Origin: Mesonia maritima
GTDB lineage: Bacteria; Bacteroidota; Bacteroidia; Flavobacteriales; Flavobacteriaceae
Assembly (NCBI RefSeq): GCF_042433895.1
Contig: NZ_JBHLUA010000027.1
Span: 1-64,000 of the forward strand
Reading direction: 5' to 3'
Length of the DNA: 64,000 nt
Part shown: one piece after another, positions 1 to 8,843 of the stretch
Position numbering within the stretch: the first letter of the stretch is position 1
Layout of the letters: each line of letters begins with the position of its first letter
Position numbers and translations under genes: made by a program
The notes under the pieces: model-generated
Database searches by the model: none
What the model was told of the DNA's origin: nothing
Seen by the model: only the letters and a program-made list of their open reading frames with translations

Positions 1-2226
1 GTCTTGGGTTAAAGCTCCCGTTTCATCATCATAATAAGTGATCTCATAGTTACCTTGCTCTGAAGCAGGAATGTTCGATAAAATATCCGAATCACGGCTA
101 GTTAGATCATAAGAGATAGGGTTTGGATTACCTCCTGCATTACATTCCGGTGGAAATGGTGTTGGACAACCCGCAACAGGGCAGAATTTAAAACCGTTAC
201 TTTGAGCTTGAACATAATAGTTATAAGGAGTTCCACAGTTCATCGTGAATTCTAATTCCCCCTCAATGGTAAATTCTCCATAAGGATTAGAAATATCACT
301 TTGGTTGATCGTGATACAAAACTCTCCAGGACTAGGCTGGGTAAAGGTACTGGCAGAATAAACAACCGTACCATTGGAAACCACGTCAATCGTAATATCC
401 GTTACCGGAGCATCGCCTCCGTTTGGGTTACCTATTGGAGAACTATACGTTCCACAAATCTCTATTGGGAAAGTAACATTGTTTGCTGCCAAAGCTGGCG
501 CACAATTAGGGTTTACTCCTACAGTCCCACCAAACAAAGAACAGTTCGCATAATTTCCACTGGGCTGATCGATCGGGTTTACCGCCATATAACCAAAAGC
601 TGAGTCACAAAGACCGGGACTATCATCACCTACATAAAAATTATCAAAATAACCCACGCCCCAGTGACCAGTTAAATCACAATCACCTGTAGTAATTTCC
701 ACTCGAGCTGCTTGCCCTTGCAATTCAATAGTATTTAGTTTAATACAAGACCAATCAGTATAAACAACTGGATTAGTAATGGGAATTACTCCATTGGGAT
801 TCGTAGCAGCAGGTATCAAATTGAATATACAGTTGTCAGGATCTGCATTAATACAACGCTCCTGCACCAAATTCCCTTGTTGGTCAATAAGCCTTATGGT
901 AACAAAAGGCTTCTCTCGTGGGAGATGATTAGCGGGGTCATTCATCAGAAAAAGAAAATCAAAAGATATTACTTCGCCAGCGACAAACTCTTTTACCATA
1001 GTTGTTCCTGTTCTTAATCCTGCAGCATCATCATTTAGTTTAATAGAACGTTCTGAACAACCAAAGGGGGAAGTTCCTGAAATATTTACACCATTTGCAG
1101 CTAACCAAGGAATATTTGCCGGGGTAGCATAGGTAACCGCCACATTATTATTATTAAAATCATATTGTTGTATTGTATTTGTATATTGAGGAGTTCCTGA
1201 TAAATAATTCATGCCTTGGCAAGCACTAATACCACCCGTGAAGTTTTTAGAAAAGAAAGTGTAACCTTCTAAATTAACATTTCCAGATGCATCTTGAAAA
1301 CTAGGGTTTTCTATACAAGCACATTCATTTTCAGTCATTGTAACCGGAAGAAGTGCACTTTCACATCCATTTATTTCTTGGGAGATATAGTAAACATCCC
1401 CATCGGCTAGCGTTACACTACTAGGATTAGTTATGGGTGTCGTACCAGCTGAATCACTATACCACTGCAAATTACTACCACATACAACAACTTTACTTAA
1501 ATCATCACCAGAATTTGAAAAACCTGCAGCTTGCCATGTTGCCTGAGTACAAAAATCCTGCATTAATTCAACTTCAGGAGTGGGTGTAGCGTATTCAATA
1601 TCTACCGGAAAAACTTGGGAACAACCGGCAATTCCTAAATCTACATAATAAGTTTGCCCTCCCTGAATCTGAGTGGTCCCTGGAATTGAAGTTGAACCTG
1701 TATCATCACTATACCAGTTTAAGTTTCCTGCACTATTATAATTTAACAAAGAAATATCATTTAAGGCTGTTACATCTCCTCTACAGAAATCATCATACGT
1801 AAAACCACCGGTTACTATGGTCAGCTGACCGGAAGTAGGTGAGCATCCGGCAGAGCCTGGAATCGTGTAGTTATAAGTATAAATATCGTGTATATTTGCA
1901 CCCGCTGTAGGATGCGGATTAGAAGGGTTACTATGTGAATTACCGTTGAAATAAATATTTCCGGTAGGGTTATTACCATTGTTAGGAAGAGGGAAATTCT
2001 GATTAGCACTTACATATAAAAATGTATTAGGGGACCAATTCACAAAAGCGATAGGATTCCCACTAGCATTTTCAAAAGTAATATCAAAATCTGTGGTCGG
2101 ATCAATAATGTAAACATTATTCGCAGGGTCTGAACACAGCGTTGGACCTGTATTTACATTACACTGAGCTTTAACGGCTTGCGAAGCAACTATAAGCACT
2201 AATAAGAGTAAAATTCTTCTCATCAT
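1..2226 (-). CDS. Large secreted Ig-like adhesin, N-terminal part (cut by left window edge)
   Basis: The minus strand is open from an ATG-ATG at 2226/2223 to base 1: 742 codons with no stop, so the C-terminus lies outside the window. Residues 1 to about 21 form a signal peptide (two Arg, a Leu/Ile/Val core, then KAQ). The mature part is rich in Gly, Asn, Thr and Cys. It repeats an Ig-like pattern in which a Tyr-Tyr-Val strand is followed about 7 residues later by a Cys and a Val-x-Val strand, as in flavobacterial gliding or adhesion proteins. A jelly-roll-like middle part follows. Such proteins are normally exported by the type IX secretion system through a C-terminal signal, which is not visible here. 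The call as a surface adhesin is inferred from this architecture. Confidence 0.75.
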   Translation of the reverse strand, partial: MMRRILLLLVLIVASQAVKAQCNVNTGPTLCSDPANNVYIIDPTTDFDITFENASGNPIAFVNWSPNTFLYVSANQNFPLPNNGNNPTGNIYFNGNSHSNPSNPHPTAGANIHDIYTYNYTIPGSAGCSPTSGQLTIVTGGFTYDDFCRGDVTALNDISLLNYNSAGNLNWYSDDTGSTSIPGTTQIQGGQTYYVDLGIAGCSQVFPVDIEYATPTPEVELMQDFCTQATWQAAGFSNSGDDLSKVVVCGSNLQWYSDSAGTTPITNPSSVTLADGDVYYISQEINGCESALLPVTMTENECACIENPSFQDASGNVNLEGYTFFSKNFTGGISACQGMNYLSGTPQYTNTIQQYDFNNNNVAVTYATPANIPWLAANGVNISGTSPFGCSERSIKLNDDAAGLRTGTTMVKEFVAGEVISFDFLFLMNDPANHLPREKPFVTIRLIDQQGNLVQERCINADPDNCIFNLIPAATNPNGVIPITNPVVYTDWSCIKLNTIELQGQAARVEITTGDCDLTGHWGVGYFDNFYVGDDSPGLCDSAFGYMAVNPIDQPSGNYANCSLFGGTVGVNPNCAPALAANNVTFPIEICGTYSSPIGNPNGGDAPVTDITIDVVSNGTVVYSASTFTQPSPGEFCITINQSDISNPYGEFTIEGELEFTMNCGTPYNYYVQAQSNGFKFCPVAGCPTPFPPECNAGGNPNPISYDLTSRDSDILSNIPASEQGNYEITYYDDETGALTQD

Positions 2227-2669
2227 AATCTGATTTATTTAAAAACGACTTCTTCTATTCTTAAAACAATTGAAAGTAAAAAATCCTCCTTAACAATTAA
2301 GAACATGTAAACTAATAATTTGGAAAATACCAAAACTCTTTATAATATGAAATTTATTTTGAGTGTATTTTTTGGGTCTTATAACAGTTGTCTACCCAAA
2401 TTTTTATAAAAATTAATAAGTAACTGGGTAGTAAAGTAAGTGCTAGTGTATAGCTAAAGTATGGCTAGGATACGAAATCGTAAAGTGAATTAATATTTAA
2501 AAAAATCTAACATTACGTAAAGAGATGACGGAATACGAACAGAAGTGTAAACTAATTTTTAGCACAAGACTTCTGGAACCCAAAAATAGTACGTGTTAAC
2601 GAATAAACACCGGCTCTTTTTATTGTTCGGTATATTTTTCACTAAACTGAAAATCATCATAATTGAAAT
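2227..2669. other. AT-rich intergenic region without a gene
   Basis: This 443-base gap lies between the start of the adhesin gene and the end of the threonine aldolase gene, both on the minus strand, so it should hold the adhesin promoter. I found no exact TAnnTTTG element on the minus strand. The one visible structure is an inverted repeat, CTACCCA at 2392-2398 and TGGGTAG at 2425-2431, enclosing an AT-only stretch. No ORF or RNA gene is convincing. Confidence 0.5.
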
Positions 2670-3701
2670 CTATAACGTGTTTGAACCTAAATTCTTTAAA
2701 ACCGACATAAATTCTTGATGCATTTGATCGGTATAATCTAAATGCGTAACAATTCTTAATTTTCCTTGTCCCATTGCGCTAATGATAATTCCTTTTTCTT
2801 CTAGCTTTTTAAGAAAATCAGCTTCTTTTATAGAATCATTTAGATAGAAAATCACAATATTGGTTTCGACCGTTTCCACTTCTTTCACATAGAATTGTTC
2901 AGCTAGGAGATTCCCTAATTCTTTCGCTTTTTGATGATCCTCAGCTAAACGCTCAATATTATTTTCTAAGGCATACAAACCGGCGGCAGCCATAAAACCA
3001 ATTTGACGCATTCCGCCGCCTAAAACTTTACGAACACGCATCGCATTTTTCATCAATTTTTCATTACCAATTAAAACGGAACCCATTGGCGTTCCTAATC
3101 CTTTTGATAAACAGATAGAAATGGTATCGAAAATTTCGCCATATTGTTTTGGTGATTCGTTTTTAGCTACCAACGCGTTAAAAAGTCGAGCGCCATCTAA
3201 ATGCAAACCCAAATTATGAGAATCACAAACTGCTTTTATTTTTTTTATTTCCTCAAAATCATAACAAGCTCCGCCCCCTTTATTCGTCGTATTTTCTAAA
3301 CAAACAAGTGAAGTTAACGGACTATGATAAAAATCTGGTGGATTAATTGCTTCTTCAACTTGCGAAGCGGTAATCATTCCTCTATTTCCATCGATTAATT
3401 TACACGAAACTCCGCTATTAAAAGAAACTCCACCGCCTTCATAATTATAAACGTGTCCCCATTTATCGCAAATTAATTGTTCGCCGGGTTGCGTATGAAG
3501 TTTTATGGCAGCTTGGTTTGCCATGCTTCCGGTAGGAAAAAACAACGCGCTTTCTTTTCCGAACATTTCGGCTAGTTTTTCTTCTAATAAATTTACTGTT
3601 GGATCTTCTTTATAGACATCATCACCAACTTCAGCATTCATAATAGCCTCTAACATTCCAGGAGTTGGACGCGTTACCGTATCGCTTTTTAAATCTATCA
3701 T
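2670..3701 (-). CDS. ltaE: Low-specificity L-threonine aldolase family PLP enzyme
   Basis: 343 residues, the usual length for the family. It is a fold-type I PLP enzyme expected to split L-threonine or L-allo-threonine into glycine and acetaldehyde in the cytoplasm. The N-terminus carries the family hallmark IDLKSDTVTRP. His83 would stack on the cofactor. The HLDGAR motif at 167-172 supplies the PLP-binding Asp169, and Lys200 in LSKGLGTPMGS is the likely Schiff-base lysine. It is a single gene, divergent from prfB across a gap of about 100 bases. Substrate specificity between threonine isomers, or a related beta-eliminating activity, cannot be read from sequence. Confidence 0.9.
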   Translation of the reverse strand: MIDLKSDTVTRPTPGMLEAIMNAEVGDDVYKEDPTVNLLEEKLAEMFGKESALFFPTGSMANQAAIKLHTQPGEQLICDKWGHVYNYEGGGVSFNSGVSCKLIDGNRGMITASQVEEAINPPDFYHSPLTSLVCLENTTNKGGGACYDFEEIKKIKAVCDSHNLGLHLDGARLFNALVAKNESPKQYGEIFDTISICLSKGLGTPMGSVLIGNEKLMKNAMRVRKVLGGGMRQIGFMAAAGLYALENNIERLAEDHQKAKELGNLLAEQFYVKEVETVETNIVIFYLNDSIKEADFLKKLEEKGIIISAMGQGKLRIVTHLDYTDQMHQEFMSVLKNLGSNTL

Positions 3702-3751
3702 TTTTTCTTTTTCATATTTAGGATAAAACTATAAAATTCCGCGGAAATAAT

Positions 3752-3781
3752 TTTGCCAAAACCTGCGAAATCCTATTTTTG
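3752..3781 (+). promoter_or_regulatory. Promoter of prfB (TTTG / TAnnTTTG)
   Basis: TTTG at 3752-3755 is followed after 18 bases by TATTTTTG at 3774-3781, matching the Bacteroidota -33/-7 pattern. The prfB ATG lies 24 bases downstream. Confidence 0.65.
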
Positions 3782-3804
3782 TTGAAGTATACAAAATTTC
3801 AATT

Positions 3805-4900
3805 ATGATAACGCAAGACAGCTTAAAAGAACTCAAAGATCGTGTAACCGCCCTAAAACAATATCTTTGACATCGATGCGAAACGTGTTGAAATAAGTAA
3901 CGAAGAAGAAAAGACTTTTGCCCCAGATTTTTGGGACAAACCGCAAGAAGCCCAAAAAATTGTAAGAGCGCTCAACCAAGAAAAAAAATGGGTTGAAGAT
4001 TACGAAGCTGCCGTAACTTTTTATGAAGATTTAGAAGTTATTTTTGAATTTTACAAAGAAGATGAAGCTTCTGAAGAAGATTTAAATCAGCGTTACGATA
4101 AATTAAAAAACCTTTTAGAAGAATTAGAATTTAAAAATATGCTTTCTGAAGAAGGCGATGATCTTTCTGCGATCCTTCAAATAACTGCTGGCGCCGGCGG
4201 AACCGAAAGTTGTGATTGGGCACAAATGCTGATGCGCATGTATTTAATGTGGGCAGAAAAACACGGTTTTAAAGTTAAAGAACTCAATTACCAAGAAGGT
4301 GATGTTGCAGGAATTAAAACCGTTACTATTGAAATTGATGGCGATTATGCTTTCGGTTGGTTAAAAGGAGAAAATGGCGTTCATCGTTTAGTGAGAATTT
4401 CGCCGTTTGATAGCAATGCAAAACGACACACTTCATTTGCTTCTGTTTATGTATACCCAATGGTAGACGATTCTATAGAAATTGAAATTAATCCTTCTGA
4501 TATTGAAATCACAACCGCGAGATCAAGCGGCGCGGGCGGACAAAATGTAAATAAGGTAGAAACTAAAGTACAATTGGTGCATCATCCCACCGGAATTCAT
4601 ATTTCTTGTTCAGAAACCCGCTCGCAACACGAAAATCGCGAACGCGCAATGCAAATGCTAAAATCGCAATTGTATGAAATTGAACTTCAAAAACAATTAG
4701 AACAACGCGAAGATATTGAAGCCAGCAAGAAAAAAATTGAATGGGGTTCACAAATTAGAAATTATGTAATGCATCCCTATAAATTAATAAAAGATGTACG
4801 AACTGCGGAAGAAACTGGAAATGTAGATGCGGTAATGGATGGAAATATTGATGCTTTTTTAAAAGCTTATCTTATGATGATGGGACAAAAGGAGGAATAA
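3805..4900 (+). CDS. prfB: Peptide chain release factor 2, with programmed +1 frameshift
   Basis: RF2 recognises UGA and UAA in the ribosomal A site and triggers peptidyl-tRNA hydrolysis. The reading frame opens at ATG 3805 and meets an in-frame TGA at 3868-3870 as codon 22. Slipping one base (skipping T3868) continues with GAC at 3869 and gives 364 residues in total. The codon-recognition tripeptide SPF is at residues 199-201 and the catalytic GGQ at 244-246, close to their positions in E. coli RF2. The residues joined across the shift (QYL then DIDAKR) are the usual RF2 N-terminal sequence, which confirms that the shift is real and not a sequencing error. Release of RF2 synthesis by frameshifting is classic autoregulation. 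Confidence 0.97.
3862..3871 (+). promoter_or_regulatory. Programmed +1 frameshift site of prfB (CTT TGA C) lacking a Shine-Dalgarno element
   Basis: The site is CTT (3865-3867) followed by TGA (3868-3870) and C3871, the canonical RF2 slippery stop context. In most bacteria an AGGGGG-like element sits three bases before CTT. Here the preceding bases are CTAAAACAATAT, with no G at all, so no anti-Shine-Dalgarno pairing is possible. UGA followed by C is a weak terminator, which favours slippage. Confidence 0.9.
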
Positions 4901-4941
4901 TAATAAATTATTTTTTATATTAAGACCAAAATCAATATAAA

Positions 4942-5283
4942 ATGATAAAAATATACCACAATCCACGTTGTCAAAAATCACGTGAAGGACTTAAAATTTT
5001 AGAAGAATCAGGAAAAACTTTTACGATTGTAAAATACTTGAATCAACCACTTTCCAAAGAAGAAATCGAAGAGCTACTAGATTTATTAGACATTTCTGCT
5101 GAAGAACTTATACGGACTAAAGAAAAAGTTTGGAAAGAAAACTACAAAGGGAAAGAACTTTCAAAAGAAGAATTGATTGAAGCGATACAAGAGCATCCAA
5201 AACTAATTGAACGACCAATTGTAGTAAAAGATGATAAAGCCATAATTGGCAGACCTCCTGAAAAAATTAAAGAAATTCTATAA
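4942..5283 (+). CDS. arsC: ArsC/Spx-family thioredoxin-fold protein (arsenate reductase-like)
   Basis: 113 residues, the length of glutaredoxin-dependent ArsC proteins. The active-site loop at residues 6-14 reads HNPRCQKSR with the catalytic cysteine at position 10. The C-terminal ERPIVV segment is the conserved Arg-Pro-Ile/Leu element that positions the anion. These features fit arsenate reduction to arsenite with glutaredoxin. No arsenite pump, ArsR regulator or other ars gene is nearby, so a housekeeping YffB-like thiol role is equally possible. It follows prfB after 41 bases and may be cotranscribed. Confidence 0.75.
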   Translation: MIKIYHNPRCQKSREGLKILEESGKTFTIVKYLNQPLSKEEIEELLDLLDISAEELIRTKEKVWKENYKGKELSKEELIEAIQEHPKLIERPIVVKDDKAIIGRPPEKIKEIL

Positions 5284-5352
5284 TATTTTAACTAGACATT
5301 AACGGGCTTCGAGTATGTTTTAAAGTAAATTGTGTTCAAAATTAAATTTGTT

Positions 5353-5733
5353 ATGAAAAAAATAATATTACTTTTTACAGTTACTTTACTCTCGTTTCAA
5401 TTTGGAGCTGCACAAGATTTGTTGCAAGGAAACCCTAGCAATACTGCTGAAGAAAACGCTAAAGAATACACACAATATCTTAAAAAAGAATTGAACTTAT
5501 CAGGAAAACAGGAGGTGTTAGTCGCAAATACATTGAAAGAACATTACATGCAATTACATACTTTGCAAGAGCAAAAAAAAGCTAAAGACATGTCTAATAA
5601 GAGTTTCAGTAGTCGCTACGAAGTTCTCAAAGAGAATAACATGAATAGAATGCATAATATTTTAACTGAACCACAGTATAATAAATATATTGCGGTTACA
5701 GAAAGACAAATGAAAAAAGCTAAAAAAGAATAA
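5353..5733 (+). CDS. Small exported helical protein of unknown function
   Basis: 126 residues from the ATG at 5353. An upstream in-frame GTG at 5332 would only add residues before the signal peptide. Residues 1 to about 22 form a signal peptide ending GAAQ. The mature part is short, charged and almost entirely helical. It has LSGKQ near residue 50 and ILTEPQYNKYI near the C-terminus, a pattern reminiscent of Spy/CpxP-like periplasmic proteins with LTxxQ motifs. That resemblance is weak and I do not assign a function. A strong terminator follows directly. Confidence 0.7.
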   Translation: MKKIILLFTVTLLSFQFGAAQDLLQGNPSNTAEENAKEYTQYLKKELNLSGKQEVLVANTLKEHYMQLHTLQEQKKAKDMSNKSFSSRYEVLKENNMNRMHNILTEPQYNKYIAVTERQMKKAKKE

Positions 5734-5753
5734 TTTTAGTTTTAATCATCTGA

Positions 5754-5784
5754 AAAAGCCACCTAAAATTTAGGTGGCTTTTTT
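5754..5784 (+). terminator. Rho-independent terminator
   Basis: AAAGCCACCTAAA pairs with TTTAGGTGGCTTT around a very small loop and runs into a T tract. It ends the transcript of the small exported protein. Confidence 0.9.
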
Positions 5785-5854
5785 ATTAACGCAATTTTAA
5801 CGACTGTCGAATTAAACGTAAAAAGCTTTCAGAAGTCAAATAATAAAACGCTAA

Positions 5855-8347
5855 ATGAATTTAAGAACTAACGCTCTAAAAAATTCCTTAACCGGATTAT
5901 TATTTTTATTTTCAACCTTACTTTTTGCTCAGCAAGAACATACTGTTTCAGGAACAGTAGTTGATAAAGACGCTGGAATTCCTTTAGAATATGCAACAAT
6001 TACGTTTAAAGACCCCTCCGGAGAACTAAGTGATCAAGGTGGTGTTACCGATTTTGACGGAAATTTTAGTATTGAAGTAAAAGAAGGAACTTACAATATT
6101 TTAGTAGAATATATTTCTTTTAAGCCCAAAACTTTTAAAAATAGAACTATAAATCGTGATATTGATTTAGGCAAAATAGTTTTAGGAATTAGCGCAGATA
6201 ATCTCGATGAAGTTGTGGTTACAGCTGAAACCACTCAAGTAGATGTTCGGCTAGATAAAAAGATTTATAACATCGGGAAAGATCTTACCACACAAGGCGC
6301 AACAGTTAGCGATGCATTAAGTAACGTTCCTTCGGTAACTGTAGATATTGAAGGCGGAATTAGTTTACGTGGAAATGAAAATGTTCGGATTCTTATTAAC
6401 GGAAAACCTTCAGCAATGGCAGGTTTTGGTGATACAAATGTCTTTCAGCAATTGCCAGCCGATGCTATTGAACGTGTAGAAGTAATTACGAGTCCATCCG
6501 CGCGTTACGATGCCGAAGGTTCCGCAGGAATTTTAAATATTATTCTTAAAAAAGAGAAAACACTTGGTTTTAACGGTTCTGTTTCTGCCAATTTAGGATA
6601 TCCTACAAATAGTCAGATTTCTACAAATTTAAATTTAAGAACAGACGATTATAACATTTTTACAACTATAGGTCGTTATTATAGAAATTCTCCGGGAAAT
6701 GCTTATTTCAACAACACCTATGTAAATGATACCGGAGATTTTGATCGAATTATTGAAGATCGCGAATATGATCGACTTTATACTGGTTTCAATACAAATG
6801 TAGGAATGGAATATTTTTTAAATGATCGATCTTCCATCACAGGTAGTGTTTTTATGCGATTTGGGGATGATAAAGATGTGACGACAAATAACACAGATCG
6901 TTTTAATAACGATGTATTAGATAGTAAAACATACCGAGAGCAAATTGAAAAAGAGAGCGACGAGAGTTATCAAGGTTCTTTAAACTATGTAAATAAATTT
7001 AATGATGAAGGTCATAAATTAACTGCAGATTTTCAATATTCTTATGATAATGAAGAAAGACCTACACAAATTGAAGAAAATCAATTTTCTCCTGTAAACT
7101 CACTTCTTGCAAGAGAACGAATTTTTGAAGTTGAAACGCAAAACGAATATCTTATTCAAGCAGATTATGTTTTACCAATGGGAGAAGCTCAATTTGAAGC
7201 TGGTTTCCGTAGTAATTTTGAAGAAGAAAAAACCGATTACAAACTCAGCATTTTTGAAGACAATCAATATACGTTAGATACGTTATCGAACGTGTTTACC
7301 TACAATGAAAATGTAAATGCAGTTTATTCACAATACGGAAATAAACTTGGTGATTTTTCATTCCTTTTAGGCTTACGCTTGGAACATACACAATTAAAAG
7401 GAGATATCGATCCTTATTATAGTGAAGCAGTACTCGAAGATTTTCTTCAAATTGATTTCGATACCAATTTCGATAAAAATTATTTAGGTTTATTTCCGAC
7501 GGTAAATTTAATTTATGAATTAAAAGAAGATGAAAATATTACTTTAGGCTATAACCGAAGAATTAATAGACCACGTGGTTGGTATATTAATCCGTTTCCT
7601 TCTCGTTCCAGTAGAACTAATGTTTTTCAAGGAAATCCAGACTTAGATCCAGCTTTTTCCAATCAATTCGATTTGGGTTATCTCCGAAAATGGGAAAAAC
7701 TCACCTTAACAGGTTCGGTTTATTATCAGCATGAAACCGGCTCTTTTGAACGTGTTCAACTTGATCCTGAAGAAGATGAAGGTAGCGGACTCACAAAAGA
7801 CGGAATTCCTATTGTGCGTATGCTTCCTATTAATTTAGCTACCGAAGATAGATTTGGTGGTGAAATTGGTACCATTTACAATCCTGCCGATTGGTTACGG
7901 TTAAACGCAAGTTTCAATTTCTTCCGTTCAATAAAAGAAGGAGAATACGATGGCGTAGATTATGGAAATGAAAACACCAGTTGGTTTGGTCGTTTTAGCG
8001 GGAAAGTAACCTTACCCGGAAAAATCGATTGGCAAACTAACGCCTTTTATCGCGGTCCAACCCAAAACGCACAAACGGAAACCGAAGGAATTTTCTCTAT
8101 GAATTTAGCGTTGAGTAAAGAATTAATTCCAAATAATTTAACCGCTTCATTTAATATTAGCGACGTTTTCAATTCAAGAAAAAGGAGATCATTAACTATT
8201 ACAGACGATGTAATTACCGATAGTGAATTTCAATGGAGAGTTAGACAATATACCGTTTCATTAATTTACAGATTCAATCAACCTAACAAACAAAATAGAA
8301 GAAACGAAAGTGGAAATAGTGATTTCGAAGGTGACGACGGATTTTAA
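5855..8347 (+). CDS. TonB-dependent outer-membrane receptor with carboxypeptidase-regulatory plug domain
   Basis: 830 residues. A signal peptide (1 to about 25, ending LLFAQ) precedes a carboxypeptidase-regulatory-like beta domain with SGTVVDKDAGIPLEYATI near residues 32-49 and the DFDGNFS motif. The TonB-box-like DEVVVTAE is near residue 120. A plug domain follows, with GGISLRGNENVRILINGKP near 168-186 and the SPSARYDAEGSAGILNI signature. The rest is an Asp/Asn/Tyr-rich beta-barrel. It belongs to the outer-membrane beta-barrel group common in Bacteroidota. No SusD partner is beside it and no riboswitch or ECF sigma gene is adjacent, so the substrate is unknown. It is monocistronic, bounded by terminators on both sides. 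Confidence 0.9.
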   Translation: MNLRTNALKNSLTGLLFLFSTLLFAQQEHTVSGTVVDKDAGIPLEYATITFKDPSGELSDQGGVTDFDGNFSIEVKEGTYNILVEYISFKPKTFKNRTINRDIDLGKIVLGISADNLDEVVVTAETTQVDVRLDKKIYNIGKDLTTQGATVSDALSNVPSVTVDIEGGISLRGNENVRILINGKPSAMAGFGDTNVFQQLPADAIERVEVITSPSARYDAEGSAGILNIILKKEKTLGFNGSVSANLGYPTNSQISTNLNLRTDDYNIFTTIGRYYRNSPGNAYFNNTYVNDTGDFDRIIEDREYDRLYTGFNTNVGMEYFLNDRSSITGSVFMRFGDDKDVTTNNTDRFNNDVLDSKTYREQIEKESDESYQGSLNYVNKFNDEGHKLTADFQYSYDNEERPTQIEENQFSPVNSLLARERIFEVETQNEYLIQADYVLPMGEAQFEAGFRSNFEEEKTDYKLSIFEDNQYTLDTLSNVFTYNENVNAVYSQYGNKLGDFSFLLGLRLEHTQLKGDIDPYYSEAVLEDFLQIDFDTNFDKNYLGLFPTVNLIYELKEDENITLGYNRRINRPRGWYINPFPSRSSRTNVFQGNPDLDPAFSNQFDLGYLRKWEKLTLTGSVYYQHETGSFERVQLDPEEDEGSGLTKDGIPIVRMLPINLATEDRFGGEIGTIYNPADWLRLNASFNFFRSIKEGEYDGVDYGNENTSWFGRFSGKVTLPGKIDWQTNAFYRGPTQNAQTETEGIFSMNLALSKELIPNNLTASFNISDVFNSRKRRSLTITDDVITDSEFQWRVRQYTVSLIYRFNQPNKQNRRNESGNSDFEGDDGF

Positions 8348-8371
8348 AATCACCCTTCATAATACCCCAAG

Positions 8372-8401
8372 AAAAAGGGAAGCAAAATTGCTTCCCTTTT
8401 T
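8372..8401. terminator. Bidirectional terminator between convergent genes
   Basis: AAAAAGGGAAGCAA and TTGCTTCCCTTTTT form a nearly perfect stem that is A-rich on one side and T-rich on the other. It can therefore serve both the TonB receptor (+) and the small membrane protein (-). Confidence 0.9.
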
Positions 8402-8422
8402 CTATGATTATATTTAATTGAA

Positions 8423-8602
8423 TTATGAATTCAATTCTTTCTTTTTACGCTTCTCCTCTCTTTTCTCCTTAATCATTTCCATTATAGAACCTCCAATCCA
8501 GTAAGGAACTACAAAACTGATTAAAAAAATCATTAACCAAAAACCAATAGTTGCAATGGTTAAAAACGCTAAAAACCCAAGATACTGATCAAATTCAAAC
8601 AT
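8423..8602 (-). CDS. Small membrane protein, 59 residues
   Basis: The start is the ATG at 8602 (MFEFDQYLGF). A TTG nine codons further upstream is less likely. Residues 8-40 are hydrophobic and can form one long or two short membrane segments. The tail is very basic and acidic, with EKREEKRKKKE. I recognise no family. It is flanked by a terminator downstream and by an intergenic repeat element upstream. Confidence 0.6.
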   Translation of the reverse strand: MFEFDQYLGFLAFLTIATIGFWLMIFLISFVVPYWIGGSIMEMIKEKREEKRKKKELNS

Positions 8603-8691
8603 AATTTTTTCTTTTAACGTTAGCAAAGATAAATATTCTCTATTAGTTAACCTTCAAAAAATTTTATTTTTTTTAGCATTTCCCTTCCTCT

Positions 8692-8770
8692 CGTCAGGGT
8701 CGGGCTATTCGCTATATCTTTTTTGGGCAAAAAACCCAAAAAAGGATGTCGCTGCTATCCCTAATGCAAA
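8692..8770. repeat. Palindromic intergenic repeat element
   Basis: The core is a perfect hairpin: TTTTTTGGG at 8719-8727 and CCCAAAAAA at 8735-8743. It is flanked by imperfectly inverted arms, GTCGGGCTATTCGCTATATC and GATGTCGCTGCTATCCCTAA. The arms match each other at about 12 of 20 positions when one is inverted. I recall this arm and hairpin architecture as a dispersed intergenic element in flavobacterial genomes. Only one copy is present in this window, so its repeat status here rests on recall. Confidence 0.6.
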
Positions 8771-8815
8771 ACGTAAAAAACCAATTTAACTCACAAAAAA
8801 AAGCATCTAAATATG

Positions 8816-8823
8816 TAAATTTG
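8816..8823 (+). promoter_or_regulatory. -7 element of the fumC promoter
   Basis: TAAATTTG matches TAnnTTTG and lies 20 bases before the fumC ATG. No clear -33 TTTG is visible. Confidence 0.5.
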
Positions 8824-8843
8824 TAAGCCTAAAATAAAAATTT

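Noticed and set aside
301..603. Plus-strand ORF
   Set aside because: It is antisense to the open minus-strand adhesin frame, is rich in Arg/Thr/Asn runs unlike a real protein, and has no start signal.
2425..2480. Possible LytTR-like direct repeats upstream of the adhesin
   Set aside because: The TGGGTAG, GTGTATAG and TGGCTAGG motifs are too dissimilar and unevenly spaced to support a binding-site array.
3805..4138. Apparent frameshift error or pseudogene at the 5' end of prfB
   Set aside because: The TGA lies in the canonical CTT TGA C slippery context and the +1 product restores a normal RF2 N-terminus, so it is programmed frameshifting.
4942..5283. Arsenic-resistance operon
   Set aside because: Only an ArsC-family gene is present, with no arsR, arsB or acr3, so no resistance operon can be claimed.
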